Source of the DNA: Watersipora subatra
Taxonomy: Eukaryota; Bryozoa; Gymnolaemata; Cheilostomatida; Watersiporidae
DNA: 64,000 bases
Direction of reading: 5' to 3'
Assembly: GCF_963576615.1 (NCBI RefSeq)
Contig: NC_088710.1
Span: 22,129,114 to 22,193,113 of the forward strand
Within the stretch, counting starts at the first letter, position 1; each line of letters starts with the position of its first letter. Below the pieces are notes generated by a model. It searched no databases. It was not told the DNA's origin and was given only the letters and a program-made list of their open reading frames with translations. This document shows, one piece after another, positions 33,458 through 44,868 of the stretch. Position numbers and translations under genes: made by a program.

Positions 33458-34675
33458 TCACGAGGTAGAATTAGAACTTTTATCTTTCCCGTTGTCTTGT
33501 TCTGCCAACCAGATTTTGAAACGCTCTTGTTTGTCTAGATCCATGATTGACCGGATTAAATTACTAAGTTTCTCTCCTCCTTCAAGTAGTTCGGAAATAC
33601 CAGAGACAGTCAATTTCATTCGATGGTCAGTCACTCTATCTTGTACATAATTATATGTTCGAATCTTTTCATTTCTATTAGCACCGCCTATTTGGAGTCG
33701 TCTCATACTGGCTGTTTTAGTCTGTTGATCACACAGCTGCTGTTCATACAGGTGAGACTTTAAGTGTTCCAACGCAAATTCTCTATTTTTTATTTGCGAT
33801 CTAGTTTGTTGGCACTCGATGACAGTTCCTGTAGGTAGATGCGTGAGACGCACAGCCGAGTCGGTAGTGTTAACGCTTTGGCCACCGCCTCCTTGAGATC
33901 TAAATGTGTCAAGCTTTATATCTTTTTGTTCGATATTTATTTTAATTTCTGCTGGTTTGGGCAATATTACCACAACAGCTGTACTTGTGTGAATTCTCCC
34001 TGACTTTTCAGTTGAGGGAACTCTTTGTACGCGATGTATACCACTTTCAAATTTGAGAAGTTTATAAACATTGTCACCGGACATATTTACTTGAATACTA
34101 TTGATAGCGCGTGATGAATGTGTTCCTTCCATTTCTTTTATTTCACGGGGAACAAACTTCCAACCTTGATTCACTGCAAATCGTTCATACATTGTGTACA
34201 TATCATGAGCGAAAAGGCCCGCTTCTAAGCCCCCAACTCCTGCATGCACCTCTAATATAATATCTGTGATTTCATCTGTTTCCACAGGCGTAATTTCTAA
34301 AACAATCTCATCAAATAGCTCATCCTTTCGAGTTGACAATGCCTTAGTTTCATTTTCCAATAGCTCTCTCATATTCTGGTCTCCCTCTTTTTTAAATGCT
34401 TCAGTTACCTCTGCCAGATCATGGTCTACAGAATCCAATTCTTTCGCAAGTTCTGCTGATTTACTAATGAGTAGTAAATCATTTCTTTCTTGGGCCGTTA
34501 AATTGTTTTTCATTGAACGATCAAACAGTATCTTGTGTTTTCTTACTAGTTCTTTGGTGTACATTCTAAATGTTTTGTCATCAACCAATGAACAGTATAA
34601 ATGAATGTTAGTGCTCAGAGGGTGAGGAAATCTTGAGTTCCTTCCAGCAGTAGCTCTGACAATGTGTCGAAGCAT
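33458..34675 (-). CDS. MTRF1L: Mitochondrial peptide chain release factor 1-like
   Basis: Terminates translation in mitochondria by recognising UAA/UAG and hydrolysing peptidyl-tRNA. One uninterrupted frame of 405 residues, near the 380 of human MTRF1L. The first ~35 residues are basic and Ser-rich, compatible with a mitochondrial presequence. The helical domain 1 (about 40-130) is followed by the class I core: RVQRVPSTEKSGRIHTS holds the PxT codon-recognition tripeptide (PST, 220-222), and GGGGQSVNTTDSAVR holds the catalytic GGQ (264-266). The recognition loop lacks the insertion seen in vertebrate MTRF1, which favours the MTRF1L type. Residues before GGQ are QGG where bacterial RF1 has SGA. 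The start has A at -3. Intronless while its neighbours have many introns, so it may have arisen by retroposition or intron loss. Convergent with HACD3. Confidence 0.95.
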   Translation of the reverse strand: MLRHIVRATAGRNSRFPHPLSTNIHLYCSLVDDKTFRMYTKELVRKHKILFDRSMKNNLTAQERNDLLLISKSAELAKELDSVDHDLAEVTEAFKKEGDQNMRELLENETKALSTRKDELFDEIVLEITPVETDEITDIILEVHAGVGGLEAGLFAHDMYTMYERFAVNQGWKFVPREIKEMEGTHSSRAINSIQVNMSGDNVYKLLKFESGIHRVQRVPSTEKSGRIHTSTAVVVILPKPAEIKINIEQKDIKLDTFRSQGGGGQSVNTTDSAVRLTHLPTGTVIECQQTRSQIKNREFALEHLKSHLYEQQLCDQQTKTASMRRLQIGGANRNEKIRTYNYVQDRVTDHRMKLTVSGISELLEGGEKLSNLIRSIMDLDKQERFKIWLAEQDNGKDKSSNSTS

Positions 34676-36390
34676 TTTATGCGGACACTATATGATTCAG
34701 CCAATCAGATAATTTGCCTACCAAGGCAGAGGACAGAATATAAAAACCTACAAAAAAGAAAAAACTTCATAAGACTAATTTTGGGAAGTGATTTAAAGGA
34801 CTGTTAGCAAATAAACAAGGTCAAACCTATGGGTGGAGTAGTACCAGCCTGAAAAAACTCCTCAGATGAAAGTTTCTTTAGAATGTAAATTAGGCAGTAT
34901 TGATAGGCTAGTGTGACACCGTTAATTGTCATTAATGTCAGTTAAGCCAGTAAACTCTACCCCAAAAAGGTCCTTGATACTTTGTCATCCGCATACAAAC
35001 ATAATAAACAAGCAGTGAATGATTTGGTAGGTGTTTACTCACATTGACACCAAATTGCACATTTGATGTCTTGTCAACTGTATAGTAAAATCAATCGACC
35101 AATAGTTTAGTTTACCAAAGTTGTAATGCCTCAAACAAAACAGAGTTGGATGTATAAATATTTTTGCTACACCAAGCATTGGATGGCAAACTAAGTGTTG
35201 TACCATAAGGTAATCTTCTCCAAGCAATTGATTTCACTAGATTTCCTGATAAGCTTTCAGGTGAAAGTGCTAGTGTTAAATTTGAATATGTAGAATGTGT
35301 TAGAATATGTAGCTTTAGATGCGTGTGGAAAGACTTGCCCTACAAGGCAAGATAATCAATATTTATTATCTAGTGATACCCTCAACAGCTATCCTCTAAA
35401 TCAAAACACTATTTCCGAGGTTTGTCTCTGCATTTGCTGGAAAGTACACATAATATTTTTATGTCGCTTTTACTGGCACACAGTTCTCTTATAAAAGGTC
35501 TGTAAATTCTGCCACCCACGACTTGTAGCGAACTTTTATCGTTTGAAAACATGATCTTTTACCAGAAGTACTACAACTTCACTTGCTTGTTAGCCGAGAA
35601 GTATTACTTGTCAGTTTATTTTACTCAACAATAAACTTTGGCTCGACTTTTCTTGCTAAATTCAACCCTATACTTCATGTAATAGGATCTTCCAATTCAA
35701 AACTTTAGTCATACAAATTTCTCAGGTATTGTATACCGGTAGTTAGTAGTAGACGAGATTATCAGTCAAATAATAGCTACAACCAATTAAAAATAAATTA
35801 AATCAAAAGCCCAGTTCAGGGATTTTTTGAACAATCTAGTAACATTTTGGTTAGTCATGGCGAACACCCTTCTACTACTTAGTCGTGTCTTAATCCACGA
35901 AAACTAGACAGACTAGTTGCCATTCAATTACACTTTTCTCTAAAATTTAGTCTTCAAACTTGAACGCAACAAACTTTTGCATGTCAAACGCCACCCCCAT
36001 AAATATGTTTAGATGTAATACTCACTGCTATATATACATGTACATATGTAAATTGATGAGTGATTGGCATGAAAAAAACGCTTCAAAAATATGTACTATC
36101 CATAGAGCATGCCAAACTAAAAATAAAACAACACATAGAATAATTAGTGTAGAACTTTAAAGCAAGCATATATCAGTTTATACGTCAGTCTCACCAGAAA
36201 AATGACTTTACGGTCGAGTTTGCAGTCATGGGTTTCAGCTATCGAATACATACGCATACCAGTCTCAAAGTATTGTGACAACACACTCACTCAAATTTAC
36301 TGAAGAACAGTCGGATACCTAAAGCTGACCTTATGTACACACAGCAAACTATATTGGTAACAACTTTCAGCACTTTCCATTGAACAGAAA
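34676..36390. other. Intergenic upstream of MTRF1L
   Basis: 1.7 kb with no recognised exon, tandem array or transposon end. The MTRF1L promoter must lie near 34676-34900 but no motif stands out. Confidence 0.4.
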
Positions 36391-36399
36391 AGGCCAGCA

Positions 36400-36650
36400 A
36401 AGCATTTGAATATGTCTGATTATGTAAATGGTGACAAACTGCAGGAAACCAAAGAAAAATTTCAAAAACCACTAGAGAAAGCCAAAGTTGACTTTCTTAA
36501 AAACCATGCTGAAGAATTGAACATGTCAAATAACAAATCATTCTGGAAAAACTTAAAAAAGAATTTACACAAGTCAACCAAGTATCATAGGAGACAATGA
36601 CAGAACAAAGAAAAAGCTGATGCCTTCCAAACACATATTCCTGGACAAAT
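36400..36650 (+). pseudogene. Possible LINE linker fragment
   Basis: The frame reads KAKVDFLKNHAEELN, then NNKSFWKNLKKNL, a stop, then KEKADAFQTHI. The Phe-Trp-Lys and Lys-Ala-Asp-Ala-Phe blocks resemble the linker between endonuclease and reverse transcriptase in LINEs. It ends at the 35-bp array. Identification is tentative. Confidence 0.35.
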
Positions 36651-36755
36651 TCATAAAAATGCGTGCTTTTTTGATGCATGGCATCGTATAGTGATCGAGA
36701 GAGGTGGTAAGGTAAAAAAGCACCACGATGAAGACAAGATATGGCGTTTGTTAGA

Positions 36756-37210
36756 TTTGGTGCTGAGTGCCACACCATAGTCTATAACTGTTTGGTGCTG
36801 AGTGCCACACCATAGTCTATAACTATTTGGTGCTGAGTGCCACACCATAGTCTATAACTATTTGTTGCTGAGTGCCACACCATAGTCTATAACTATTTGG
36901 TGCTGAGTGCCACACCATAGTCTATAACTATTTGGTGCTGAGTGCCACACCATAGTCTATAACTATTTGGTGCTGAGTGCCACACCATAGTCTATAACTA
37001 TTTGGTGCTGAGTGCCACACCATAGTCTATAACTATTTGGTGCTGAGTGCCACACCATAGTCTATAACTATTTGGTGCTGAGTGCCACACCATAGTCTAT
37101 AACTATTTGGTGCTGAGTGCCACACCATAGTCTATAACTGTTTGGTGCTGAGTGCCACACCATAGTCTATAACTATTTGGTGCTGAGTGCCACACCATAG
37201 TCTATAACTG
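36756..37210. repeat. 35-bp minisatellite, 13 copies
   Basis: Exactly 455 bp of units built on tttggtgctgagtgccacac plus catagtctataacta. Almost no divergence, so recently expanded or homogenised. Confidence 0.97.
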
Positions 37211-37399
37211 TATAAAATGGAACAAGAATCTGCTATAAACCATGAGCTCATGCGAGTAAAAAAAACATCTAGAATATGGAAACTGGTCAGGATAATCTGG
37301 GCTTACTATACACCATACCATAAAAGCTGAGCATTGTATAGTAGACAAATTTGTTTTAAGAGAACATAGAATTGTTGTACTCATAAGGCTGAGGTCGAG

Positions 37400-38660
37400 G
37401 ATGATGATATTGGCAAATTACGGCCACCTGGGCATTGTAGGAAAAAGCAAGTGATTAGGAGCAAACTGTTTTGGCCAGGAATGGACCGCGAAGTCAAGAA
37501 CTACCGTAAATCATGCCATGGCTCTCAGATTACTATTAAACCTTCTGGCCCCCAAACCAATCAGTACCACAAAATTGCCAATTGCACATTGGACAGATTT
37601 AGCTATAGACCATATGGGACCCCTTCCTCGGGTGAACAGATACTGGTAGTGGGTTGTTTAAATGTATGACAGATACTGGTAGCTAATTCAAATGTATTCG
37701 AAATAGCTTTTATGAGATCAATCACAGCGAAGAGCACTAGATAGTAAAGAGCACGAAGAAATATTCTTTATCCATGGATTATCAAAATCGTTGAAATCTG
37801 ACAATGCTGCATGGTTTAGGTCAGAAGTTTTTAGCGGTCAGAGATTTTTCGATCAGACTTGTTAGGCCAGAGATTACAGTGTGTATTCAAGCATACATCA
37901 TTATAGGGTGATCCCGAAGTTACCTCAAGCTAATGGGGTGATTAAATGGTAGAATGGGAGTCTGATTCAAATCGCTTTTGCAGAGCAAAGAGATTACAAA
38001 ATGGAAATATGCAAATTCATGTCATCATACCTGCTAGCCAACACCACGCAACAGTAAATCTAAGCTGAAATGTTATATGACGGAAGAATTAGAGCCAAAA
38101 TCCCTAAAATTTTCAACAGCGTTGAGGACATCAAAGCAAGATATCGTGATGTTGAATATAAAGCAAAGTCTAAAGAATATATGGACAAACGTGCAGGTGC
38201 AGAGCATATGAAACTACTCTGTAGGTGCTGGGATCACGAACTCATGCAATGTGAGAGAAAAGGCAAAGGCAAGCCAAGTTTTTGTCCTCGTCCTGGTACT
38301 ATAGTTGAGCGTCATGGCCCTGGTAGGACTGTTAAAACAACTGATGGCAGGTGTTTGGATCGTAGCATCTTTACAGTTAAAAAGTGCTAAACTCAAGACA
38401 CTGTTTTAAATTTCGATTACACTGATATTGGCAAGATATATGGCAATATGTCTAATGTCCTGGGTAAGGAGTCCAGAAGTCATCCCGATAAGATGGAGGA
38501 AACCCTAGATGAACAAGCACAGTAGCAGCCTAATTCAGATGATACTTATACAGTTTGCAGTAGACTATCTTGAGAATCTAAACCACCTGCATGGATGAAG
38601 GAGTATGTTTGTCATAAGCATCCAGAGCACTTTTGCCTTATGACACCGAAGAATGAGAGA
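37400..38660 (+). pseudogene. Decayed gypsy-type integrase and pol tail
   Basis: Recognisable in three frames with stops. An H2C2 zinc-binding region has GHLGIV then LFWPGMDREVKNY and KSCHGSQ. A core piece reads LKSDNAAWFRSEVF, where the conserved Gly after SDN is replaced. The C-terminal domain (38070-38390) has KAKSKEYMDKRA and TIVERHGPGRTV, and the tail PPAWMKEYVCH is typical of Ty3/gypsy pol ends. No LTRs seen nearby. It is an older, separate insertion from the element at 43425-48530 and on the opposite strand. Confidence 0.85.
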
Positions 38661-40308
38661 GAGAAAGAGAGAGAGGGAGAGAGAGACAGAAGAACAGTAA
38701 TGCTAGCACCATTAATGACAGTTATGCTGCATTGGTGAAAGTTAACAAAAATAAACATGAGGTATATTGAAAATAGCTCAACAATTTATAGTTGTCTCAT
38801 CAATATTAATGGAATGACTAGTCCATTTGTATTGTACAAATTTAGGTATTATATTAAAGGTGTATTTATTTCCTGTGAGGAAAACGAGGCAAAATGTATG
38901 TATGTACAGTATTCACCTCTAATCGGCCCATACAATGAATTGATGAACAGTAAAACTGAAGGCACTCCAAACACTAGAGGCGGCCCACCTGCAGTGTACG
39001 CAAAGACTTCAATCTCTTATAACAGGTAGTTACCAAAAAACTCTACATGAATTAAAATCCAAGCTTCATAAAGCAAACTGGTTGCAATATGGCAACAACA
39101 TTTCAAACAGTGCTGGCTAAGAACTTGAAACCTTGAGGCGTATCCCTTGCCACATGCACTAATAGTACTGACGAAGAAGAGTAAGAGTGAATTCAGAACA
39201 AAATATATTTACGCAGATTTGGTGTCTCAATCAATATATAGTGTTCTACAATAAACCACACTACACATCACCTGCTTCCAAATAAAGGAATTAAAATTCT
39301 ATTGGCTAAATTAAATAAGACTACTACTGCTACATAGGCATAATAATAAAAATAACAGGCCTAGTCTAATAAGGCAATACGTAATCGCATCAATGATAGC
39401 TTGCAAACCTGGAGAAACGAATTGAAACAATGATTTTCGATTGAGTTCTATGTAGAGCACATAAAATGTTAAAAAAACGTGAGCGATAATCAGATACGAT
39501 GGATGTAAAGGTGTATGTTTCAACTTTTCTCGTCGGTATAAAAAGTCTGATTAAACAAGTTATTAATGAGCAGCTGAAAACCATCTTTAAAAATTACATT
39601 AATACAGCGCTGGTATTTTTATACGATTCCAAAATGAAGCCTTTTACTCACTCTTTAGGTGGTTCAAGTTGTTTTAAGAAAAGCTCAGTACAGGACACAA
39701 TACACGACGTACATGCATATCGACGGAAAGGTTTCAATTTCAACAAATGCCTTTTCGGGGAATGTGTATTTTGGCTAATCGAATTTCGGCAAAATTGAAG
39801 ATACGTGTAAGAACTTGAGACTCCATGACCATGCGCCCCAGAGATCGGTTTAGTTCAGTCGTCCCAGATTGCACAACTCGCCCCTAGTCAACCTTAACCC
39901 ACTCGCACAAGGTATTAATGAGAAGACAACTACTAGACTATATCTTATACCTATTTAAAAGTTAAGTGAGCAGTACAGTTTATGTAAAGTTTGGTAGTTC
40001 ATTAAACTGATTTTAAAATGTTTATCTACTACTAAAATCAGCAGCTATTTTTAACAAGATCCCAAATGTTACAGTGCAAAAACACATAGTCAAAGTCGAG
40101 TTAAATGCTGGTGTTTCGCATAGATGTTTTCTAATAACTAATAATATAATTTTTGAATTTTATATGCATCTCACCATATAGACCATATACTAAACAAAAA
40201 AGTTGCTAATCTATGTATCTAACACTCAGTGGAATAGTGGGATCTATAGAGAGTAATTATATCTTTAACTTTTCACCAAGCTTTAATATTACTACACGAT
40301 TATGATTT
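38661..40308. other. Intergenic, short GA repeat, no gene recognised
   Basis: A small (GA)n stretch at about 38655-38692, then 1.6 kb without recognised coding sequence. Open frames of 90-99 codons here show no known domain. Confidence 0.4.
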
Positions 40309-40497
40309 AGAGAGAGAGAGAAAAAAGAAGAGAGAAAGAGAGAGAGGGAGAGAGAGGGAGAGAGAGGAAGAGAGAGGGCGAAAGAGGGAGAGAGAGGGAG
40401 AGAGAGGGAGAGAGAGGGAGAGGGAAGAGGGGGAAAGGGGGAGAGGGCGAGAGGGGGAGAGAGGGAGAGAGAGAAAAATGGAGGGAGAGAAAAATGG

Positions 40498-40528
<31 letters not shown>

Positions 40529-41183
40529 AAAATAGAGGAAGACAGAAAGAGAGAGAGGGAGAGAGAGAGAAAAATGGAAAGAGACAGAAAGAGAGAGAGA
40601 GAGAGAAAAATGGGGAGAAACAGAAAGAGAGAGAGAGAGAGAGAAAAAGAGCAGAGAGAGAAAAATGGAGAGAGAGAGAAAAAAAGAGAGAGAGAATGAG
40701 AGAGAGAAAGAGCGAGAGAGAGAGAGAGAAAGAGTGAGAAAAAGCGAAAGAGAGAGAGAGAGAGAGAAAGAGGCGAGAGTGAGAGAGAGAGAGAGAGAAA
40801 GAAAGGGAGAGAGAGAGAAAAAGAGGAGAGAGTGAGAGAGAGAGAAAGAAAGGGAGAGAGAGAGAAAAAGAGGAGAGAGAGAAAAAGGGAGAGAGAGAGA
40901 GAGAGAGAAAAAGAGGAGAGAGAGAGAAAAAAGAGGAGAGAGAGAAAAAAAGGGAGAGAGAGAGAGAAAAAGAGGAGAGAGAGAGAGAAAAAGAGGAGAG
41001 AGAGAAAAAGGGATAGAGAGAGAGAAAAAGGGATAGAGAGAGAGAAAAAGAAAAGAGAGAGAGAGAGAGAGAAAGAGGAAGAGAGAGAGAGGGAGAAAGA
41101 GAGAGAAAGAGAGGGAGAAAAAGGGAGAAAGAGGGAGAAAGAGGGAGAAAGAGGGAAAGAGAGGGAGAAAGAGGGAGAAAGAG
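40309..41183. repeat. Polypurine GA/GAAA tract, 875 bp
   Basis: Almost purely A and G on the plus strand, with sub-blocks of gagaga, aaaaagagga and gagggagaaa. Open frames rich in Glu, Arg and Lys within it are compositional. Confidence 0.97.
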
Positions 41184-43419
41184 CAGTCAGTTATTTTTCC
41201 TGTTAGCTATGTGTCTATCTTTTATGATGGAAAACCATGTTGCCCACTGATTACCACATGAAGGTAGAAACTAGTTAGTAGTATTACAATGTCCTCGTAA
41301 TCTAATTTAGTAGTTTTTAGTAGTATTTAATGTATATGTAAGTTGGTAGTTTTAGCAATATTATAATGTATATGTTAGTAGCTGTTAGCAAATTCAATAT
41401 AATAATTATAATAAAGTGTCTTGATACATTTATGAGCTAGTATGTAGTGTTTGGTTGCACATATTATATACATCAAGTTGGAAGCAATAAAATATTAATA
41501 GAAACTAACAGCATTTACATAATTGCAGCTCATATGATTGTCTAGTGCTCTCGAATGTAGGCGCTTCACAAACACTACCCTTGAATGATAAACTCTCCCT
41601 ATTTTTAACTGCCATTTTATAAATATCTCTACTAATATTATTCCATTATGTATGAATTGGTATTTCACGAATATCACATTCTACTGTTTCTCTGTGACGT
41701 CTGACTTTTTGCTGCGTGCTATCTAGCAGTCCTGTGCTACAAGTTGACCTCTAGGTTTCATCGTTGCAAATAGGAAGCATAAATCAAAAGTTGGGATATT
41801 TATGCCTGAAGGGCAATAATAAATATTACACTTTGAAAAAATAATTGAAGTATTGTCAATTGAAACTTGTAAAATTAAGTTTAGAAATGTCGGATTATTC
41901 TGAAAATACACCCTAGTCATATAAACATACAAAAGATAATTACTGCTTAAGACCGACACAGGTGTAAATGAATCATCAGTCAACGCTTAGGAGGTAAGAT
42001 AATCTCATGACTATTGATCACAATGTTTTCAAGTTCTCACAGCTACTTATTGTTTAGACTTTGAAGTTTATGTTACAATGGAAGATTTTACAAACTTACA
42101 AATTTTAATAACAAGAATTTACCTAGTCAAATATTTTCATGGAACAGGATGGACTTTGAAGGTAATGCGAAGATGTAACAATGTAGTGTTCACAAGATTT
42201 TAATATCCACAATTGAAATTATTTAAACTATATTGGCTATTACAAAACACTGACTTGATTGAACATGATAAACGCGTGGACACAAACAATTAACTATACA
42301 AGTAATCTGAATAATGGATACATAATATTATCATAACATTGTATGAAACAACAGTTACATCTATTACTTTCTTGTTTTATTATAAGAGAGCTGGCGTTGT
42401 GTTAGTCATAAGGATACCCGCCGCAGTAGTAGCCTCTACCGCCGCAGTAGTAACGCAGTAAACACATTTCTGATGTAATGTAATGGTTCATTGAACACCT
42501 GCTAGTACTGTGATTACTTTGATGGAGCTGAGGCGAGTTGACTAGTCTGTGACGAGTGGACTGCGGCGAGTGAACTGCGAGGAGTGGATTTATTTGGAGC
42601 AAGTTATCTTAGGGCAACTCGTTTTAGGGCGACTGAACTGGTTACCGGTACTCGATAAATGGATGTTTTGTTTTGTATACTCTGTCCTTATCTTTTGAGT
42701 AACTAGCCTCGCTACATTGGCCTTCATCCTTGAAGTAATAAAGGAGAAACGCTTACAACGAAACATTGTTTTTGGATTTAGAGCTATAGCAGATTAGTTT
42801 CAAGTTCATAGTCTAATCGTTTGTTCAACTACAACCACTGTTTCCACATACAAACATAACTTTATATAGAATAGTTCATATCATTTATTGAGCTTCAGGT
42901 AACGACTTTATGTTACGAGGCTATGAAATTAAACTCGCTATTCAAAAGTTAAGCTATACATGGACTAGAAATTTTGCATTAAATTGTTTCAGTAGAATCT
43001 TATAGTTGTTGTGTCACAAAAATTACCGTTGAAGATTTTTTTAATTGTATTCGCCTTTTCTTAAAGTTATAACAGTTTGCTTTGCTATTTGCTCTTGGGG
43101 CATCTGCGCATTGTAGAGTCGGGTTTTTATTGGCACTAACTAGTGGCACTAGTTGGATCTCTCTAATTTTTAAGTTGAACGAAATGGTCGCTTGCTTAAT
43201 TCATATAATCTTTTAGTTTATTTTATTATCAACTGTCACTTGTTTTTTATTTAAAAATTTTTTAACTGCTGTGCTGACTGAGCGGATTAACTTGCAGCTT
43301 TGGTTACTATTATTAGCAGAAAAAAGAAAATGCATAGCAAACATATTGCTATGTATCACACTATTCAACTCGTATACCATCTCATGCAATATTCCATGCT
43401 ATATGCCATATTCCATCTC
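41184..43419. other. Intergenic, nothing recognised
   Basis: 2.2 kb of AT-rich DNA between the polypurine tract and the gypsy element. No exon, RNA gene or array could be supported on either strand. Confidence 0.4.
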
Positions 43420-43424
43420 CATTG

Positions 43425-43645
43425 TATGAAGCTATATGATCTTACTTGATTTTGCGTACGTCAGTTGCTCCTCCTCCGTGAACCGCGCCCAGAATAATCC
43501 CGCTCTCGTCGTAGCCTCCGGTACTCCCTCTTCTCCAGCCGATCTCCCTCCACCGGAAACATTCCCTTCCTTCCTTTGTCCTTGATCTCCTCCGCCCGTG
43601 ATGTCGTAAATACAGATCGTAATTCCTGTGCGGTATTACCTTACA
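43425..43645 (-). repeat. 3' LTR of gypsy element
   Basis: 221 bp. On the minus strand it starts tgtaaggtaataccgcac and ends atatagcttcata, so the termini are TG...TA rather than the usual TG...CA. Preceded by a purine tract. Confidence 0.95.
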
Positions 43646-43656
43646 CCTTCCCCTCA
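43646..43656 (-). other. Polypurine tract of gypsy element
   Basis: Minus strand reads tgaggggaagg directly before the 3' LTR, the expected plus-strand DNA primer site. Confidence 0.8.
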
Positions 43657-43798
43657 AGATTTATGCAAATCTTTAAAGACGTCGGCCGCATCATGGGGGG
43701 GGGGAACAAAACTCGAAATTAGTAGAATAACAATGTTAACCACGTGAAAGTCAGTGAGTATAAAGACAGACAATATTTACAAAACAAAGATTAACCCA

Positions 43799-44374
43799 TT
43801 ACAGGTTGAGTTTATCTGGAGGTTTTTCAACTCTCCCGGCCCGTGTCTGATGGGTCTGTACACTCTGACGATGGGTATTAGAGGGGATGAGTGCTGGCTG
43901 AGACTGAAGACTGAGATTGGTTGATCCCTTATTCTCTTTGCGCTTCCTAGTGGGAGCCGCAGTCGGTGCCTGCGGAGAACAACCGCTTTTTGAGGGAGGT
44001 GACCGCTCAACGGTCCTATTCACTTGAGGAGTCTGTAACTGCAGAGGTGCGGAAGCAGATGCATTTGGCACAGGCGCCTGCCGAGGTCCGGTATCTGTCG
44101 AGTCCTCTTTCCTAGGTAACATGGTTACCTGACTGGTGCTCGCTTCACTTCTAGTGTTCAGTGTAGGATGAGCGCTATTTTCTCTTGATATACATTTCTC
44201 ATCAGATGGGGACGACTCAATGGGTTTATCAACTTGCACTAGTTTTCTGTTCCTGCGCAGCATGGCTCCATTGTCAGTCTTCAACGCAACTTCTCTGCCA
44301 GAGGACACCATCACAACAGCTCTCAATGGTTTGGCTGAGGGGTCGTTGAGAACCACCCGAGTTCCGACAGGCAC
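43799..44374 (-). pseudogene. Pol C-terminal tail of gypsy element
   Basis: 191 codons rich in Pro, Ser and Thr after the integrase core. The start (VPVGTRVVLNDPSA) looks like the small SH3-like C-terminal fold of integrase, and it ends in TRAGRVEKPPDKLNL, a usual gypsy pol terminus. A stop codon just upstream (44375-44377) separates it from the preceding coding sequence. Confidence 0.85.
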
Positions 44375-44499
44375 TTAGTCCTGTTCAACCGCCCTGTGCC
44401 GTTGATTGAAAGTATGAGCCTGACTACCTCTGTAGTCAGTTTCATAAGCGCGAAACTTCTTTACATCTACTGGACTGTTGACGAGATATCCCATTGAAT

Positions 44500-44868
44500 T
44501 CAACCCTCTCCCATGAGCAGCTGGGCAGGGGTATAGCCATTCTGCAAAGGACTGTCATTATAGCACATAATAGCATATTCAATCTCAACGTTTTTTGCCA
44601 CAAGCTTCTTGAATGTTGGCACCACTCTCTCTGCATGACCATTTGCTTGGAGGTTTCTAGGAGAACTGGTTCGATGAATAATGTCCCATTTCTTCATTAG
44701 TTGAGCGAAGTTTTCAGAAATGAACTGTGGACCGTTGTCTGTTACAATAATGTGAGGTACCCCTAATGTACATATGACCTTGTTGACAGTTCTGCACATC
44801 TCTGCAGCAGTGGCTCGGGGAAACTTTTTAGCAATCATGAACCGGCTATAATAGTCACTAATAACCAA
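44500..44868 (-). pseudogene. Integrase core fragment of gypsy element
   Basis: Reads VISDYYSRFMIAKKF, then VTDNGPQFISENF with the second catalytic Asp, then NGHAERVVPTF with the catalytic Glu. The frame is shifted from the upstream RT-integrase frame near 44870-44900 and closes at a stop at 44500. Confidence 0.9.

Noticed and set aside
34266-34604. 112-codon plus-strand frame opposite the release factor
   Set aside because: Antisense shadow of MTRF1L; Ser-rich composition follows from the coding strand.
38757-39029. 90-codon frame
   Set aside because: Not recognisable; adjacent to decayed gypsy sequence but not part of any known gypsy domain.
40478-41206. Glu/Arg/Lys-rich open frames
   Set aside because: Compositional translation of the polypurine tract.
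43777-44010. 77-codon minus-strand frame inside the gypsy tail
   Set aside because: An alternate-frame shadow of the pol tail; the 191-codon frame has the expected terminal motif.
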